Source: DATEKX01 sp963726785
GTDB lineage: Bacteria > Acidobacteriota > Blastocatellia > UBA7656
Direction of reading: 5' to 3'
NCBI GenBank assembly: GCA_963726785.1
Contig: CAVSDJ010000008.1
Coordinates: 1,612,001 to 1,676,000, forward strand
Length of the DNA: 64,000 bases
The notes under the pieces are model-generated. The model was not told where the DNA came from. It made no database searches and saw only the letters and a program-made list of their open reading frames with translations. Positions 33,652 to 41,477 of this stretch are shown piece by piece (the first letter of the stretch is position 1; each line of letters begins with the position of its first letter). Made by a program: the position numbers and the translations under genes.

Positions 33652-34170
33652 ATGCAGAAAGAGATTCGTATACTGATCGCCGATGACCATCCGATCTTCC
33701 GGCGAGGGCTGCGGGCGATGATCGAAGCAGACCCGCTGCTGAAAGTCGTAGCCGAAGCCGACGACGGCCAGTCAGCCCTCGCGCGCATACAAGAGCTTCA
33801 ACCCGATGTAGTCGTGCTCGACATTGATATGCCGCCGCCCGATGGGTTGGCGGTTGCGCGCCAGCTTCAGAGAGCAGCAATTGCCAGTAGCAGCAATCTT
33901 CCTGACGATGCACAAAGACGAGGCTATGCTCAACGCCGCGCTCGATGTGGGAGTGAAAGGTTTTATAGTGAAAGACGGCGCGGCAACCGAGATCGTAGGC
34001 TGCATCAAAGCAGTCGCCGCCGGGCAAAGTTTTTTCAGCCCAACGCTGTCAGGCCACCTTCTCAACAGAATAAATCAGGCAGACTCGTTCGCCAGCCAAT
34101 CAACGTCACTCGACGGCCTCACCACATCAGAGCGCCGCGTGCTGCTGCTGGTCGCCGAATCGAAATCTAA
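33652..34170 (+). CDS. NarL/LuxR response regulator, receiver part (frameshifted)
   Basis: MQKEIRILIADDHPIFRRGLRAMIEADPLLKVVAEADDGQSALARIQELQPDVVVLDIDMPPPDGLAVARQLQ is the first 75 residues of a NarL-type receiver with the acidic pair (ADDH) and phospho-acceptor Asp in VVLDIDMP. After that (about 33874) the reading frame is wrong: a surplus base in CAGAGAG shifts it, and residues beyond are meaningless. The correct continuation is at 33824-34306. Only about 33652-33873 of this open frame is real coding sequence. Confidence 0.82.
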   Translation: MQKEIRILIADDHPIFRRGLRAMIEADPLLKVVAEADDGQSALARIQELQPDVVVLDIDMPPPDGLAVARQLQRAAIASSSNLPDDAQRRGYAQRRARCGSERFYSERRRGNRDRRLHQSSRRRAKFFQPNAVRPPSQQNKSGRLVRQPINVTRRPHHIRAPRAAAGRRIEI

Positions 34171-34306
34171 CAAAGAGATAGCCGAGAAGATGTTCATCAG
34201 CGTCCGCACGGTCGAGCGCCACCGCTCAAACATCTGCGCCAAGCTCGGACTTACGGGAAGAAATGCGCTTCTAACGTTCGCGCTTGCTCACAAATCTGAG
34301 CTTTGA
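33824..34306 (+). CDS. NarL/LuxR response regulator, C-terminal part with LuxR HTH
   Basis: From about 33874 it reads EQQLPVAAIFLTMHKDEAMLNAALDVGVKGFIVKDGAATEIVGCIKAVAAGQSFFSP, the second half of the receiver (Thr and Lys switch residues in FLTM and VKD). A linker then leads to a LuxR/GerE helix-turn-helix: LTTSERRVLLLVAESKSNKEIAEKMFISVRTVERHRSNICAKLGLTGRNALLTFAL. Joined with 33652-33873 it forms one regulator of about 217 residues, partner of the upstream kinase. Confidence 0.86.
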   Translation: MICRRPMGWRLRASFREQQLPVAAIFLTMHKDEAMLNAALDVGVKGFIVKDGAATEIVGCIKAVAAGQSFFSPTLSGHLLNRINQADSFASQSTSLDGLTTSERRVLLLVAESKSNKEIAEKMFISVRTVERHRSNICAKLGLTGRNALLTFALAHKSEL

Positions 34307-34362
34307 AGCCGAGTCTTTTTTCGCGTTTCACCTGCCATTAGCTGCCTTCCATTAGCCACCGC

Positions 34363-34437
34363 ATGGGTAGTACTACCCATATAAATTGATACACTACCCA
34401 TATAAAATGGGTAGTACTACCCATATAAAAATGGGTA
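34363..34437. promoter_or_regulatory. cluster of six NarL-like heptamers (ATGGGTA/TACCCAT)
   Basis: Heptamers: ATGGGTA at 34363, TACCCAT at 34374, TACCCAT at 34395, ATGGGTA at 34407, TACCCAT at 34418 and ATGGGTA at 34431. Two 18-bp palindromes (ATGGGTAGTACTACCCAT) occur at 34363-34380 and 34407-34424. TACCCAT fits the NarL/NarP heptamer consensus TACYYMT. It sits 57 bases after the NarL-type regulator gene and about 50-150 bases ahead of the receiver gene; binding by that regulator is inferred. Confidence 0.65.
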
Positions 34438-34585
34438 GTAGCACCGATGCTATTTTGTTCGTTTCATTACATAATCCCTCTTCGTCATGCCCGTCACAAA
34501 AGCACGGACATTAAAGATGCTTCTGATTATTACAAACGAGACGGGCATTCTGGTTTCTCCCCTTCAACGAGCCTGGGTAATACAA

Positions 34586-34930
34586 ATGAAACTGTTAATA
34601 GTAGATGACCACGTAGCTATGCGTCGCATGATCGGAAGAGTGGTAAACGACATGGTCAGCGACATAGAGGAATGCGGCGACGGCTCAGAAGCTCTCGCCG
34701 CATACACGAAGTATCGGCCCGACTGTGTGTTGATGGACATTGAAATGAGCTGCGTAGATGGAATCATTGCCACGCGAGAAATTCTCACGGCGTTCCCCAG
34801 CGCAAAGGTTGTGATTGTCAGCAAGCACGATGACAAACAGATTCGAGAGGCGGCCCGAAAAGCCGGAGCTTGCGGATATGTTTTGAAAGATAACCTCATC
34901 AAAATCCGCGAGTTGCTCGGAAAGCTGTAA
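34586..34930 (+). CDS. single-domain response regulator receiver
   Basis: A CheY-like protein of 114 residues (ATG 34586; an in-frame ATG 33 codons earlier adds a non-family extension). Key residues: acidic pair in LLIVDDH, phospho-acceptor Asp in CVLMDIEMSCVDG, switch Ser in VVIVSKHDD, and Lys in GYVLKDN. It has no output domain. Its last strand and helix closely resemble those in the deletion relic at 12080-12224. The NarL-like heptamer cluster lies just upstream, so it may be a target of the neighbouring regulator. Confidence 0.82.
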   Translation: MKLLIVDDHVAMRRMIGRVVNDMVSDIEECGDGSEALAAYTKYRPDCVLMDIEMSCVDGIIATREILTAFPSAKVVIVSKHDDKQIREAARKAGACGYVLKDNLIKIRELLGKL

Positions 34931-35088
34931 AGGTCAATCGGGCGCACTGCGCGCTAACTCAGGTAAACAACTCAACTCAAGTAAGAGAGCCGACTGCATT
35001 ATCGCCGGGTTGAAAGAAGAATCTGCGTTTCACCGAAATGTTGGAAGAGGGGGCTTCTCATCTGCCCGGATTCGCTAACAAGTCTGAA

Positions 35089-35184
35089 AGGCCAGACTCC
35101 GCAAGCTGGCCTGAAAGTCTAAAGGAGAAATGTAACGATGACTAGTTTTACTCAGAAGTGTTCAAAGCTGTTTTTAGGCGCGGC
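35089..35184 (+). repeat. leader-plus-5' gene segment, copy 1 of a direct duplication
   Basis: Hairpin AGGCCAG-ACTCCGCAAG-CTGGCCT (35089-35112), then an AAAGGAG ribosome-binding site, the ATGACTAGTTTTACTCAGAA start and GGCGCGGC. The same block, slightly diverged, recurs at 36794-36889 after this gene. Confidence 0.65.
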
Positions 35185-36748
35185 GATTCGTGTAGTAATG
35201 CTTGCGCTGTTTCTCGTAGTCTTCGGAGCAAGCGCGGCGCTCGCTCAAAACAAAGTTTACGTGACGAATAGTAATAACAACACTGTCTCCGTGATAGACG
35301 CGGCGACTAATACAATTACCGCCACCGTGCCGGTGGGAAGCGCACCCGTCGCGATAGCCCTTACCCCTAACAATGCTTTCGCTTATGTTGCGAACATAGT
35401 TAGCGACAATGTCTCAGTAATAGACCTGGCAACTAATACAGTGACCGCAACTGTGTCGGTGGGAGATGCCCCAATCTCAGTAGCCATTACGCCTGATGGA
35501 GCCTTCGCCTATGTGGCCAATCTTCGAAGCGCCAACGTTTCAGTAATAGATACGGCAACTAATACGGTAGCCACTACAGTGTCGGTGGGATCTTTCCCAA
35601 TCGCAGTCGCCATTACTCCAGATGGGGCCTTCGCTTACGTTGTCAGTCAGGGAACTAACAACGTCTCAGTGATAGCCACGGCAACCAATACGGTGACTAC
35701 AACTGTGCCGGTGGGAAACGGTGCCGACGCAGTGACCATCTCTCCAGATGGAGCCTTTGCCTACGTCGGAAACATTATTACCGCGCCTAGCACCGGGGGA
35801 ATCTCAGTGATAGACACGGCGACCAATACGGTGGTCGCGACTGTAGCGACATCGAACCAGCCTATTTCAATTGCCTTCACTCCAAACGGAAACTTCGCCT
35901 ACGTCGCGAATTTTGTTGGCAGTTCGGTCTCGGTAATAGACACGGCAACCATTACAGTGACCGCTACCATCAGTGACCCGGCGGCGCGCACACCTGCGGG
36001 CGTGGCTATCACTCCGGATGGGGCCTTCGCTTACACCGCAAATTTCAACAGCAACAACGTCTCAGTGATAGACACGGCGACCAACACAATCACCACTTTG
36101 ATTCCGGGGTTCGCTGGCCCACAGGGGATAGCTATAACGCCGCCAGCACCGAACCGCCCGCCGGTCGCGCAGTGCCAAAATGTCACGGTTAATGCGGGGC
36201 CGTCTTGCACGGCAAACGCTTCGATTGACAACGGCTCCTCCGACCCTGACAGCGGCGATACAATCACGCTGAGTCAAGCCCCGGCTGGCCCCTATCCTAT
36301 CGGTACTACCAACGTCACCCTGACCGTCACCGACAATCACGGCGCTTCCAGCCAATGCACTTCAACTGTGACGGTCGTCGATAACACGCCGCCCACGATC
36401 ACCTGTCCAGCCAACATCACCACGTTAGGCAACATTCCCAATTCACCCTTCGCCAATGTGAATCCGGGAACTCCTACGGCTATGGACACTTGCTCAAGCG
36501 TGACTGTTGCAGGGGTACGAAGTGACGCTCAACCGCTGAATGCCCCTTATCCAATCGGCACGACTACCATCACGTGGACAGCTACGGATGCATCGGGCAA
36601 TCAGGCGACTTGCATGCAGACTATAACGGTCATAGCAAATACGCCGACCAACAAAGATCAGTGTAAGCACGGCGGCTGGATGACCTTCACTAATCCGACC
36701 TTCAACAATCAGGGCGACTGCGTCTCATTCGTTAACCACTTGCCTTAA
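35138..36748 (+). CDS. secreted YVTN beta-propeller protein with HYR-type domains
   Basis: A protein of 536 residues. Signal peptide to about residue 36 (LVVFGASAALAQ). Seven YVTN-type repeats of about 42 residues follow (about 38-335), each NKVYV/AYVAN...VSVIDTATNTVTATVSVG...ITPDG, forming one propeller. From about 345: VAQCQNVTVNAGPSCTANASIDNGSSDPDSGDTI, a Cys-containing Ig-like module, and a HYR domain (VVDNTPPTITCPANIT...TITWTATDASGNQATC). The C-terminus NKDQCKHGGWMTF...NQGDCVSFV is a small Cys-Cys motif seen at the ends of many secreted actinobacterial and acidobacterial proteins. The role is unknown; surface or matrix binding is inferred. Confidence 0.85.
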   Translation: MTSFTQKCSKLFLGAAIRVVMLALFLVVFGASAALAQNKVYVTNSNNNTVSVIDAATNTITATVPVGSAPVAIALTPNNAFAYVANIVSDNVSVIDLATNTVTATVSVGDAPISVAITPDGAFAYVANLRSANVSVIDTATNTVATTVSVGSFPIAVAITPDGAFAYVVSQGTNNVSVIATATNTVTTTVPVGNGADAVTISPDGAFAYVGNIITAPSTGGISVIDTATNTVVATVATSNQPISIAFTPNGNFAYVANFVGSSVSVIDTATITVTATISDPAARTPAGVAITPDGAFAYTANFNSNNVSVIDTATNTITTLIPGFAGPQGIAITPPAPNRPPVAQCQNVTVNAGPSCTANASIDNGSSDPDSGDTITLSQAPAGPYPIGTTNVTLTVTDNHGASSQCTSTVTVVDNTPPTITCPANITTLGNIPNSPFANVNPGTPTAMDTCSSVTVAGVRSDAQPLNAPYPIGTTTITWTATDASGNQATCMQTITVIANTPTNKDQCKHGGWMTFTNPTFNNQGDCVSFVNHLP

Positions 36749-36787
36749 GGGAACCATTGATCGAGTCGCTTAACAACGATCAGAGAT

Positions 36788-36823
36788 ACTCTCAGGCCAG
36801 ACTCCGCAAGCTGGCCTGAGAGT
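36788..36823. terminator. 13-bp hairpin after the YVTN gene
   Basis: ACTCTCAGGCCAG and CTGGCCTGAGAGT around a 10-base loop (36788-36823), 39 bases after the stop. It doubles as the second copy of the hairpin that precedes the YVTN gene. Confidence 0.5.
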
Positions 36824-36843
36824 TCATAAGAAGAAAGATAACG

Positions 36844-36960
36844 ATGACTAGTTTTACTCAGAAGTCTTCAAAGCTGTTTTGTGGCGCGGCTCGCTCACCC
36901 CGGCTCAGGGGCAACCGCTGATTGACGCGGCCAATGCCCTCAAGGCCAACAACGGTTGTT
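36844..36960 (+). pseudogene. collapsed paralogue of the YVTN gene (first and last codons only)
   Basis: It opens with ATGACTAGTTTTACTCAGAA, giving MTSFTQKSSKLFCGAA like the YVTN protein's N-terminus. It then changes frame into LTPAQGQPLIDAANALKANNGC and a TAG at 36958-36960, which resembles the C-terminal tail of secreted HYR/Ig repeat proteins. The whole middle is gone, so this is a deletion-fused remnant of a second secreted-protein gene. Confidence 0.6.
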
Positions 36961-37023
36961 AGCCGTTGGCGGGAGCATAGGCCGCGCAGCAGGCGGCTAT
37001 CCGGTAAAGACGTTGTGATGTGG

Positions 37024-37101
37024 AACGTCTGGTGGCTCGACGCAGAGAGCGCAGAAGTACGCTGAAGTTTCTGCGCCTCTGCGTTCAAGCAACCAGACGT
37101 T
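37024..37101. repeat. palindromic intergenic repeat with CGCAGAG core
   Basis: AACGTCTGGTGGCT (37024-37037) pairs with AGCAACCAGACGTT (37088-37101), one mismatch. Inside, CGCAGAGAGCGCAGAAG pairs with TTTCTGCGCCTCTGCG. The inner CGCAGAG words match the core of palindromic element copies A and B, although the outer ends differ. Confidence 0.6.
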
Positions 37102-37199
37102 GAAGAGTTGTTGGCGGCGTAACGCGGACTCGCGCACTCGCAGAGAGCCGACGCTCTGTGTCTTTCTCAAACGCTTCTCAAGGCGAAATGGAGTGATAT

Positions 37200-39011
37200 A
37201 TGAAACGAGAAAACTTATTTCGACGGATAGCAGTGGGAATCGCGCTGGTAGCCTTGTTGGGACTGAGCCTGGCTCCAGCCGCTCCCGCTCTCAAACAGAA
37301 TAAACGCACGCCCTTCTACGTCATCCGCGACGTGGTGGACGCGCACACGCGGTCGGACATCGCGGCGACCGGAGCGCTCATCATCGAAGTCGGCAAGGAT
37401 TACGTTCTTGTAGAAGCGACGCCGCAAGAGAAGAAGGCGATTGAGGCTCTCGGCTTCTCGCCCTCAGAGTTGCCTGCCAATGACCAGATGATAATGGCGT
37501 TCCCAGCGGCGGATTCGGCCTATCACGATTACGCCGAAATGGTCGCCGATATTCAACTGGCGGCTAGCAATCACCCGGGCATCTTCTCGCTGTTCAGCAT
37601 CGGGACTTCCTACGAAGGCCGCACGATCTGGGCGGGTAAGATTTCGGACAACGTCGGCACGGACGAGCCCGAGCCCGAAGTGCTGTTCACTCATCATCAA
37701 CACGCGCGCGAACACCTGACGGTCGAGATGGCGCTCTACACGCTGCACATGCTGACCGATGAGTACGGCGTAGATCAGCAGATTACCGATCTGGTCAACT
37801 CGCGTGAAATCTGGATGGTCTTCGATATGAACCCGGACGGCGGCGAGTACGACATCGCCACGGGAGCGTATCGGTCGTGGCGCAAGAATCGCCAGCCCAA
37901 CTCCGGCTCTGTCGGGACTGATCTGAACCGGAACTGGGGCTACAAGTGGGGATGCTGCGGAGGCAGCAGCGGGACGGCGAGCAGCGAGACTTATCGCGGC
38001 GCGTCGCCGTTCTCGTCACCGGAGACCGACGTCGTGCGCGACTTCGTCAACAGCCGAGTGATCAACGGCAAACAGCAGTTAACGGTCTCGATTGATTTCC
38101 ACACCTACGGAGAACTGATCATGTGGCCGTATGGCTACACTTTCACAGACGTGCCCCCGGACATGAGACAGGACGACCGCGACGCGATGGCCGCGATAGG
38201 CCAGGCCATGGCGGCGACCAACGGCTACACGCCTCAGCAATCCAGCGACCTGTACATCAGCGACGGTTCGACCAGAGACTGGCAATACGGCGCTCACGGC
38301 ATCTTCGCCTTTGGCTTCGAGATGTTCCCGGTGACTTCGGGGCAGGGCGGATTCTATCCGGGCGACGAAGTGATCCCGGCTGAGACCTCGCGCAACCGCG
38401 CCGCCATTCTTTACCTGCTCGACAAGGCCGACTGCCCGTACAAGGTGATCGGCAAGGAAGGACAGTACTGCAGTGGCGCGACACCCACCAACACAGGAAT
38501 GAAAGGCCCGACTGCTAACACAACTGAGACCATCTCGTCCGGCGACAACAACGGTTACGAAGTCAACGCCGCAAACGCGCACACATGTGATAGCCTGTTT
38601 GCGGTTGATAACAACAGCGGCTCAGGCACGAACACGTCATGCACTCACGCGCAGAAGGACAAACATCGCTTCTACAACTTCGGCTTCAACATTCCGGGCA
38701 CGGCGACGATTCAAGGCATAGAAGTCCGGCTGGACGCCAAAGCCGATAGCACCAGCGGCGCGCCGAAAATCTGCGTGCAGTTGTCGTGGAACGGCGGGGC
38801 GTCATGGACGGCGACCAAATCCACCGCGACGCTGACAACGAGCGATGCGACGTACATCCTCGGCGGACCAGCCGACAACTGGGGCTTCACGTGGACGCTC
38901 TCGACGCTGGGCGATGCAAACTTCCGAGTGCGGGTCATCAATGTGGCGAGCAATACCTCGCGGGACTTCTCGCTCGACTGGGTTGCAGTAAGGGTGACGT
39001 ATCAGCCTTGA
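37200..39011 (+). CDS. secreted M14 zinc carboxypeptidase
   Basis: A protein of 603 residues. Signal peptide to about 30 (LLGLSLAPAAPAL). A pro-region-like segment (about 35-100: FYVIRDVVDAHTRSDIAATGALIIEVGKDYVLVEATPQEKKAIEALGF) precedes the M14 peptidase domain (about 105-420). Zinc ligands lie in THHQHAREHLT (His and Glu of HxxE) and in SIDFHTYGE (third ligand His). The substrate-binding segment is GTDLNRNWGYKWG, and the catalytic Glu is in FAFGFEMFP. A C-terminal beta-sandwich of about 160 residues (GTATIQGIEVRLDAKADS...DFSLDWVAVRVTYQP) follows, probably for binding. It would trim C-terminal residues from extracellular peptides. ATATATG start context with GGAG eight bases upstream. Confidence 0.9.
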   Translation: MKRENLFRRIAVGIALVALLGLSLAPAAPALKQNKRTPFYVIRDVVDAHTRSDIAATGALIIEVGKDYVLVEATPQEKKAIEALGFSPSELPANDQMIMAFPAADSAYHDYAEMVADIQLAASNHPGIFSLFSIGTSYEGRTIWAGKISDNVGTDEPEPEVLFTHHQHAREHLTVEMALYTLHMLTDEYGVDQQITDLVNSREIWMVFDMNPDGGEYDIATGAYRSWRKNRQPNSGSVGTDLNRNWGYKWGCCGGSSGTASSETYRGASPFSSPETDVVRDFVNSRVINGKQQLTVSIDFHTYGELIMWPYGYTFTDVPPDMRQDDRDAMAAIGQAMAATNGYTPQQSSDLYISDGSTRDWQYGAHGIFAFGFEMFPVTSGQGGFYPGDEVIPAETSRNRAAILYLLDKADCPYKVIGKEGQYCSGATPTNTGMKGPTANTTETISSGDNNGYEVNAANAHTCDSLFAVDNNSGSGTNTSCTHAQKDKHRFYNFGFNIPGTATIQGIEVRLDAKADSTSGAPKICVQLSWNGGASWTATKSTATLTTSDATYILGGPADNWGFTWTLSTLGDANFRVRVINVASNTSRDFSLDWVAVRVTYQP

Positions 39012-39035
39012 CCTGACTGATCGCTAACAATCAAA

Positions 39036-39120
39036 GACCTCGCACGGCGGGAGTCGCAGACCGGCATGCGAGGTCAATGTCCCCATAATCTCAGTGACCC
39101 GGTTCCCACCACCGGGCCAC
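39036..39120 (+). promoter_or_regulatory. two leader hairpins upstream of the OB-fold protein
   Basis: GACCTCGCA (39036-39044) pairs with TGCGAGGTC (39067-39075); then CCCGGT and ACCGGG pair within 39094-39120, just before the AAAGGAG ribosome-binding site. The first may instead end the M14 transcript. The arrangement resembles the hairpin leader of the YVTN gene. Confidence 0.4.
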
Positions 39121-39139
39121 TTCTAAAGGAGAAAAAATC

Positions 39140-39835
39140 ATGACCTATAGAAACAACAGCCGCAGATTCTTACTGTCGGCGCTGCTGCTGGCGCTGGCCG
39201 TAATCAGCAACCTGGCGCTGCCTGCCACTGGCAAAGCAACGCCGCCCGCTCCTCCTAACCCCAAGAAAATCTCAATTGCCCAGGCGCGTAGCTTGCAATT
39301 GGGAACCGTAGTAACGGTTGATGGCTCTGTCACAGTGCCATCTGGCGCGTTCAGCTCAAGCACCTTCGATCAAGGCTTCGCGATTCAAGATCACACTGGC
39401 GGCATCTATGTCAGCGTTGCCAACAATCTAGGGTTTGCGCCGAGGCAACAGGTTCGCGTCACGGGCGAACTTGCCGACAGCAATGGACTGCTCGTGCTAA
39501 TCAATGTGACTAACACCAAAGCTCATGGAAGCGGGCCGAAGGTGCAGCCGCTCCCGGTCGCGACCGGAGCCGTAGGCGAGGCGACCGAAGGTAAGCTTGT
39601 CAGGATAACGGGAACTATCACTCAGCCCGTATTTAATGATCTGCCGTTCGGGTTCATCATATTTATCAATGATGGGTCCGGCGAAGTTCATTCATTCGTC
39701 TCCGCCTCGACAGGCATAGACGTTAGCGGCTTAAGCCCCGGCCAAACCATCGAGTTGACAGGATTCAGCGGACAGTTTGGCGCTTCCTTCGAGGTTGATC
39801 CACGCTTTCAGAGCGACATCAAAGTCTTACCTTGA
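39140..39835 (+). CDS. secreted OB-fold-like protein, function unknown
   Basis: A protein of 231 residues. Signal peptide to about 32 (LLLALAVISNLALPATGKA). The mature part has two related beta-barrel units: ISIAQARSLQLGTVVTVDGSVTVPSGAFSSSTFDQGFAIQDHTGGIYVSVANNLGFAPRQQVRVTGELADSNGLLVLI and LVRITGTITQPVFNDLPFGFIIFINDGSGEVHSFVSASTGIDVSGLSPGQTIELTGFSGQFG. The pattern V.V.G.V..... .F.IQD..GGI.V matches OB-fold domains of secreted nucleases and YhcR-like proteins, but no catalytic domain is present. AAAGGAG lies ahead of the ATG. Confidence 0.7.
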   Translation: MTYRNNSRRFLLSALLLALAVISNLALPATGKATPPAPPNPKKISIAQARSLQLGTVVTVDGSVTVPSGAFSSSTFDQGFAIQDHTGGIYVSVANNLGFAPRQQVRVTGELADSNGLLVLINVTNTKAHGSGPKVQPLPVATGAVGEATEGKLVRITGTITQPVFNDLPFGFIIFINDGSGEVHSFVSASTGIDVSGLSPGQTIELTGFSGQFGASFEVDPRFQSDIKVLP

Positions 39836-39849
39836 ATCTGGGACATAGT

Positions 39850-39882
39850 ATTCTCCGGGCAGTCGCTGGCTGCTCGGAGAAT
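39850..39882 (+). terminator. stem-loop after the OB-fold protein gene
   Basis: ATTCTCCG(G)GCAG pairs with CTGC(T)CGGAGAAT around a short loop, 14 bases after the stop, followed by CGTTT. Good position and stem, weak T-tract. Confidence 0.55.
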
Positions 39883-39917
39883 CGTTTCCGGCAAACTCGA
39901 AATCTTCTTATCCCGTA

Positions 39918-40335
<418 letters not shown>

Positions 40336-40538
40336 ATAAATTCAAGGTTCAAAATTAGCAGAGCGTTTCGAGCAGTGTCAACCCTCGCAAATTTCAGCTA
40401 TCAGTACCGGGGCACAATCTGCATCAGGAAGCGCCTTCTGTGGTTCTCGACTACCTTTGCTTAGTTAATGCTCAGAGGTTGCTCAATATCGAAGCGGGCA
40501 ATAAACTGAAACTCCAGTGAAATTATCAGGAGATTACT

Positions 40539-41465
40539 TTGAATAAAATCGAACGTGTAACGAACGCGCTCAAAGGTGAAGAGGTTGATCGCCCGCCTTT
40601 TGGTTTCTGGTATCACTTCGGGCTTCAGCATATGCCGGGAAAACATCACGCCGAAGCGGAGATAGATTTTTATCGAGCCTATGACATGGATTTCTTAAAA
40701 GTCATGAGCGATTACCCTTACCCGTTGCCGCGAGGCATCGAGGCCATCGCAACCAAAGATGATTGGAAGCAAATAGAGCCTGTCAGTGGCAAAAACAAAT
40801 GCTGGGACGAACAACTCACCGCGCTTTCGATAATCAATGACCGCATAGGCAAAGAAGCCTTGTTCATCGAAACGATATTCAGCCCATGGACGACTGCGCG
40901 AAGGATGACCGAAACAGGCAACATCGCCCAAGCTCGCAAGCGTCACCCCGAAGCTTTGCTTTCTGCGATGGACGCAATTTCTGCATCGCTCGCAGATTAT
41001 GCGAAAGAGGCCATCGCGCGAGGAGCGGCTGGAATCTTTCTTTCGCTTGGCGCGGCGACTGACGATGTAATGAGTTCAGAGGATTATAAAATATGGGGCC
41101 GCCCGTTCGACTTGAAAGTGTTGGAAGCCGTCCGCGAAGCCCCTTTCAATGTAATGCACATCCACGGCAAACGAATTCATTTCGATTCGCTGCTCGATTA
41201 TCCTGCGAGCGCGATCAACTGGTCGCACTTCGCAACTCCACCATCGCTTAACGAAGGCCGCGCGTTGTCGGGCAAAACAGTGATGGGAGGTGTTGATGAA
41301 TCTGCTGCCGCTCATCTGTCGTCGCCTGAAATCAGAAAACAAGTTGCCAACGCCTTGCAAGAAGTTGGAACGCGCGGTTTGATAGTAACTCCCGGATGCT
41401 CAGTCTCGACAGATACGCCCGAACTCACGCTCCGCGCCATCAAAACCGGGCTTGAAAATACCTGA
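40539..41465 (+). CDS. uroporphyrinogen decarboxylase (URO-D) family protein
   Basis: A protein of 308 residues. The TTG start at 40539 is supported by AGGAG seven bases upstream and by MNKIERVTNALKGEEVDRPPFGFWYHFG in family register. URO-D fold features: ALKGEEVDRPPFGFW, the mid-protein SLADYAKEAIARGAAGIFLSLGAAT, FNVMHIHGKRIHFDSLLDYPASAINWSHFATPPSLNEGRALSGKTVMGGVDE, and C-terminal GLIVTPGCSVSTDTPELTLRAIK. It lacks the RQAGRYxPEY motif of true HemE, so it is more likely a URO-D-like corrinoid or methyltransferase-type relative than the haem enzyme. It lies just outside the island, next to tRNA-Val. Confidence 0.82.
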   Translation: MNKIERVTNALKGEEVDRPPFGFWYHFGLQHMPGKHHAEAEIDFYRAYDMDFLKVMSDYPYPLPRGIEAIATKDDWKQIEPVSGKNKCWDEQLTALSIINDRIGKEALFIETIFSPWTTARRMTETGNIAQARKRHPEALLSAMDAISASLADYAKEAIARGAAGIFLSLGAATDDVMSSEDYKIWGRPFDLKVLEAVREAPFNVMHIHGKRIHFDSLLDYPASAINWSHFATPPSLNEGRALSGKTVMGGVDESAAAHLSSPEIRKQVANALQEVGTRGLIVTPGCSVSTDTPELTLRAIKTGLENT

Positions 41466-41477
41466 CGCGCTCACTGC

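Noticed and set aside
33281..33875. Programmed ribosomal frameshifting in the kinase and regulator genes
   Set aside because: There is no slippery heptamer with a downstream pseudoknot at the breaks, and two adjacent genes would both need it; a sequencing error or mutation is simpler.
40539..41465. Assignment as hemE
   Set aside because: The RQAGRYxPEY motif and length of true uroporphyrinogen decarboxylase are missing; only family-level assignment is supported.
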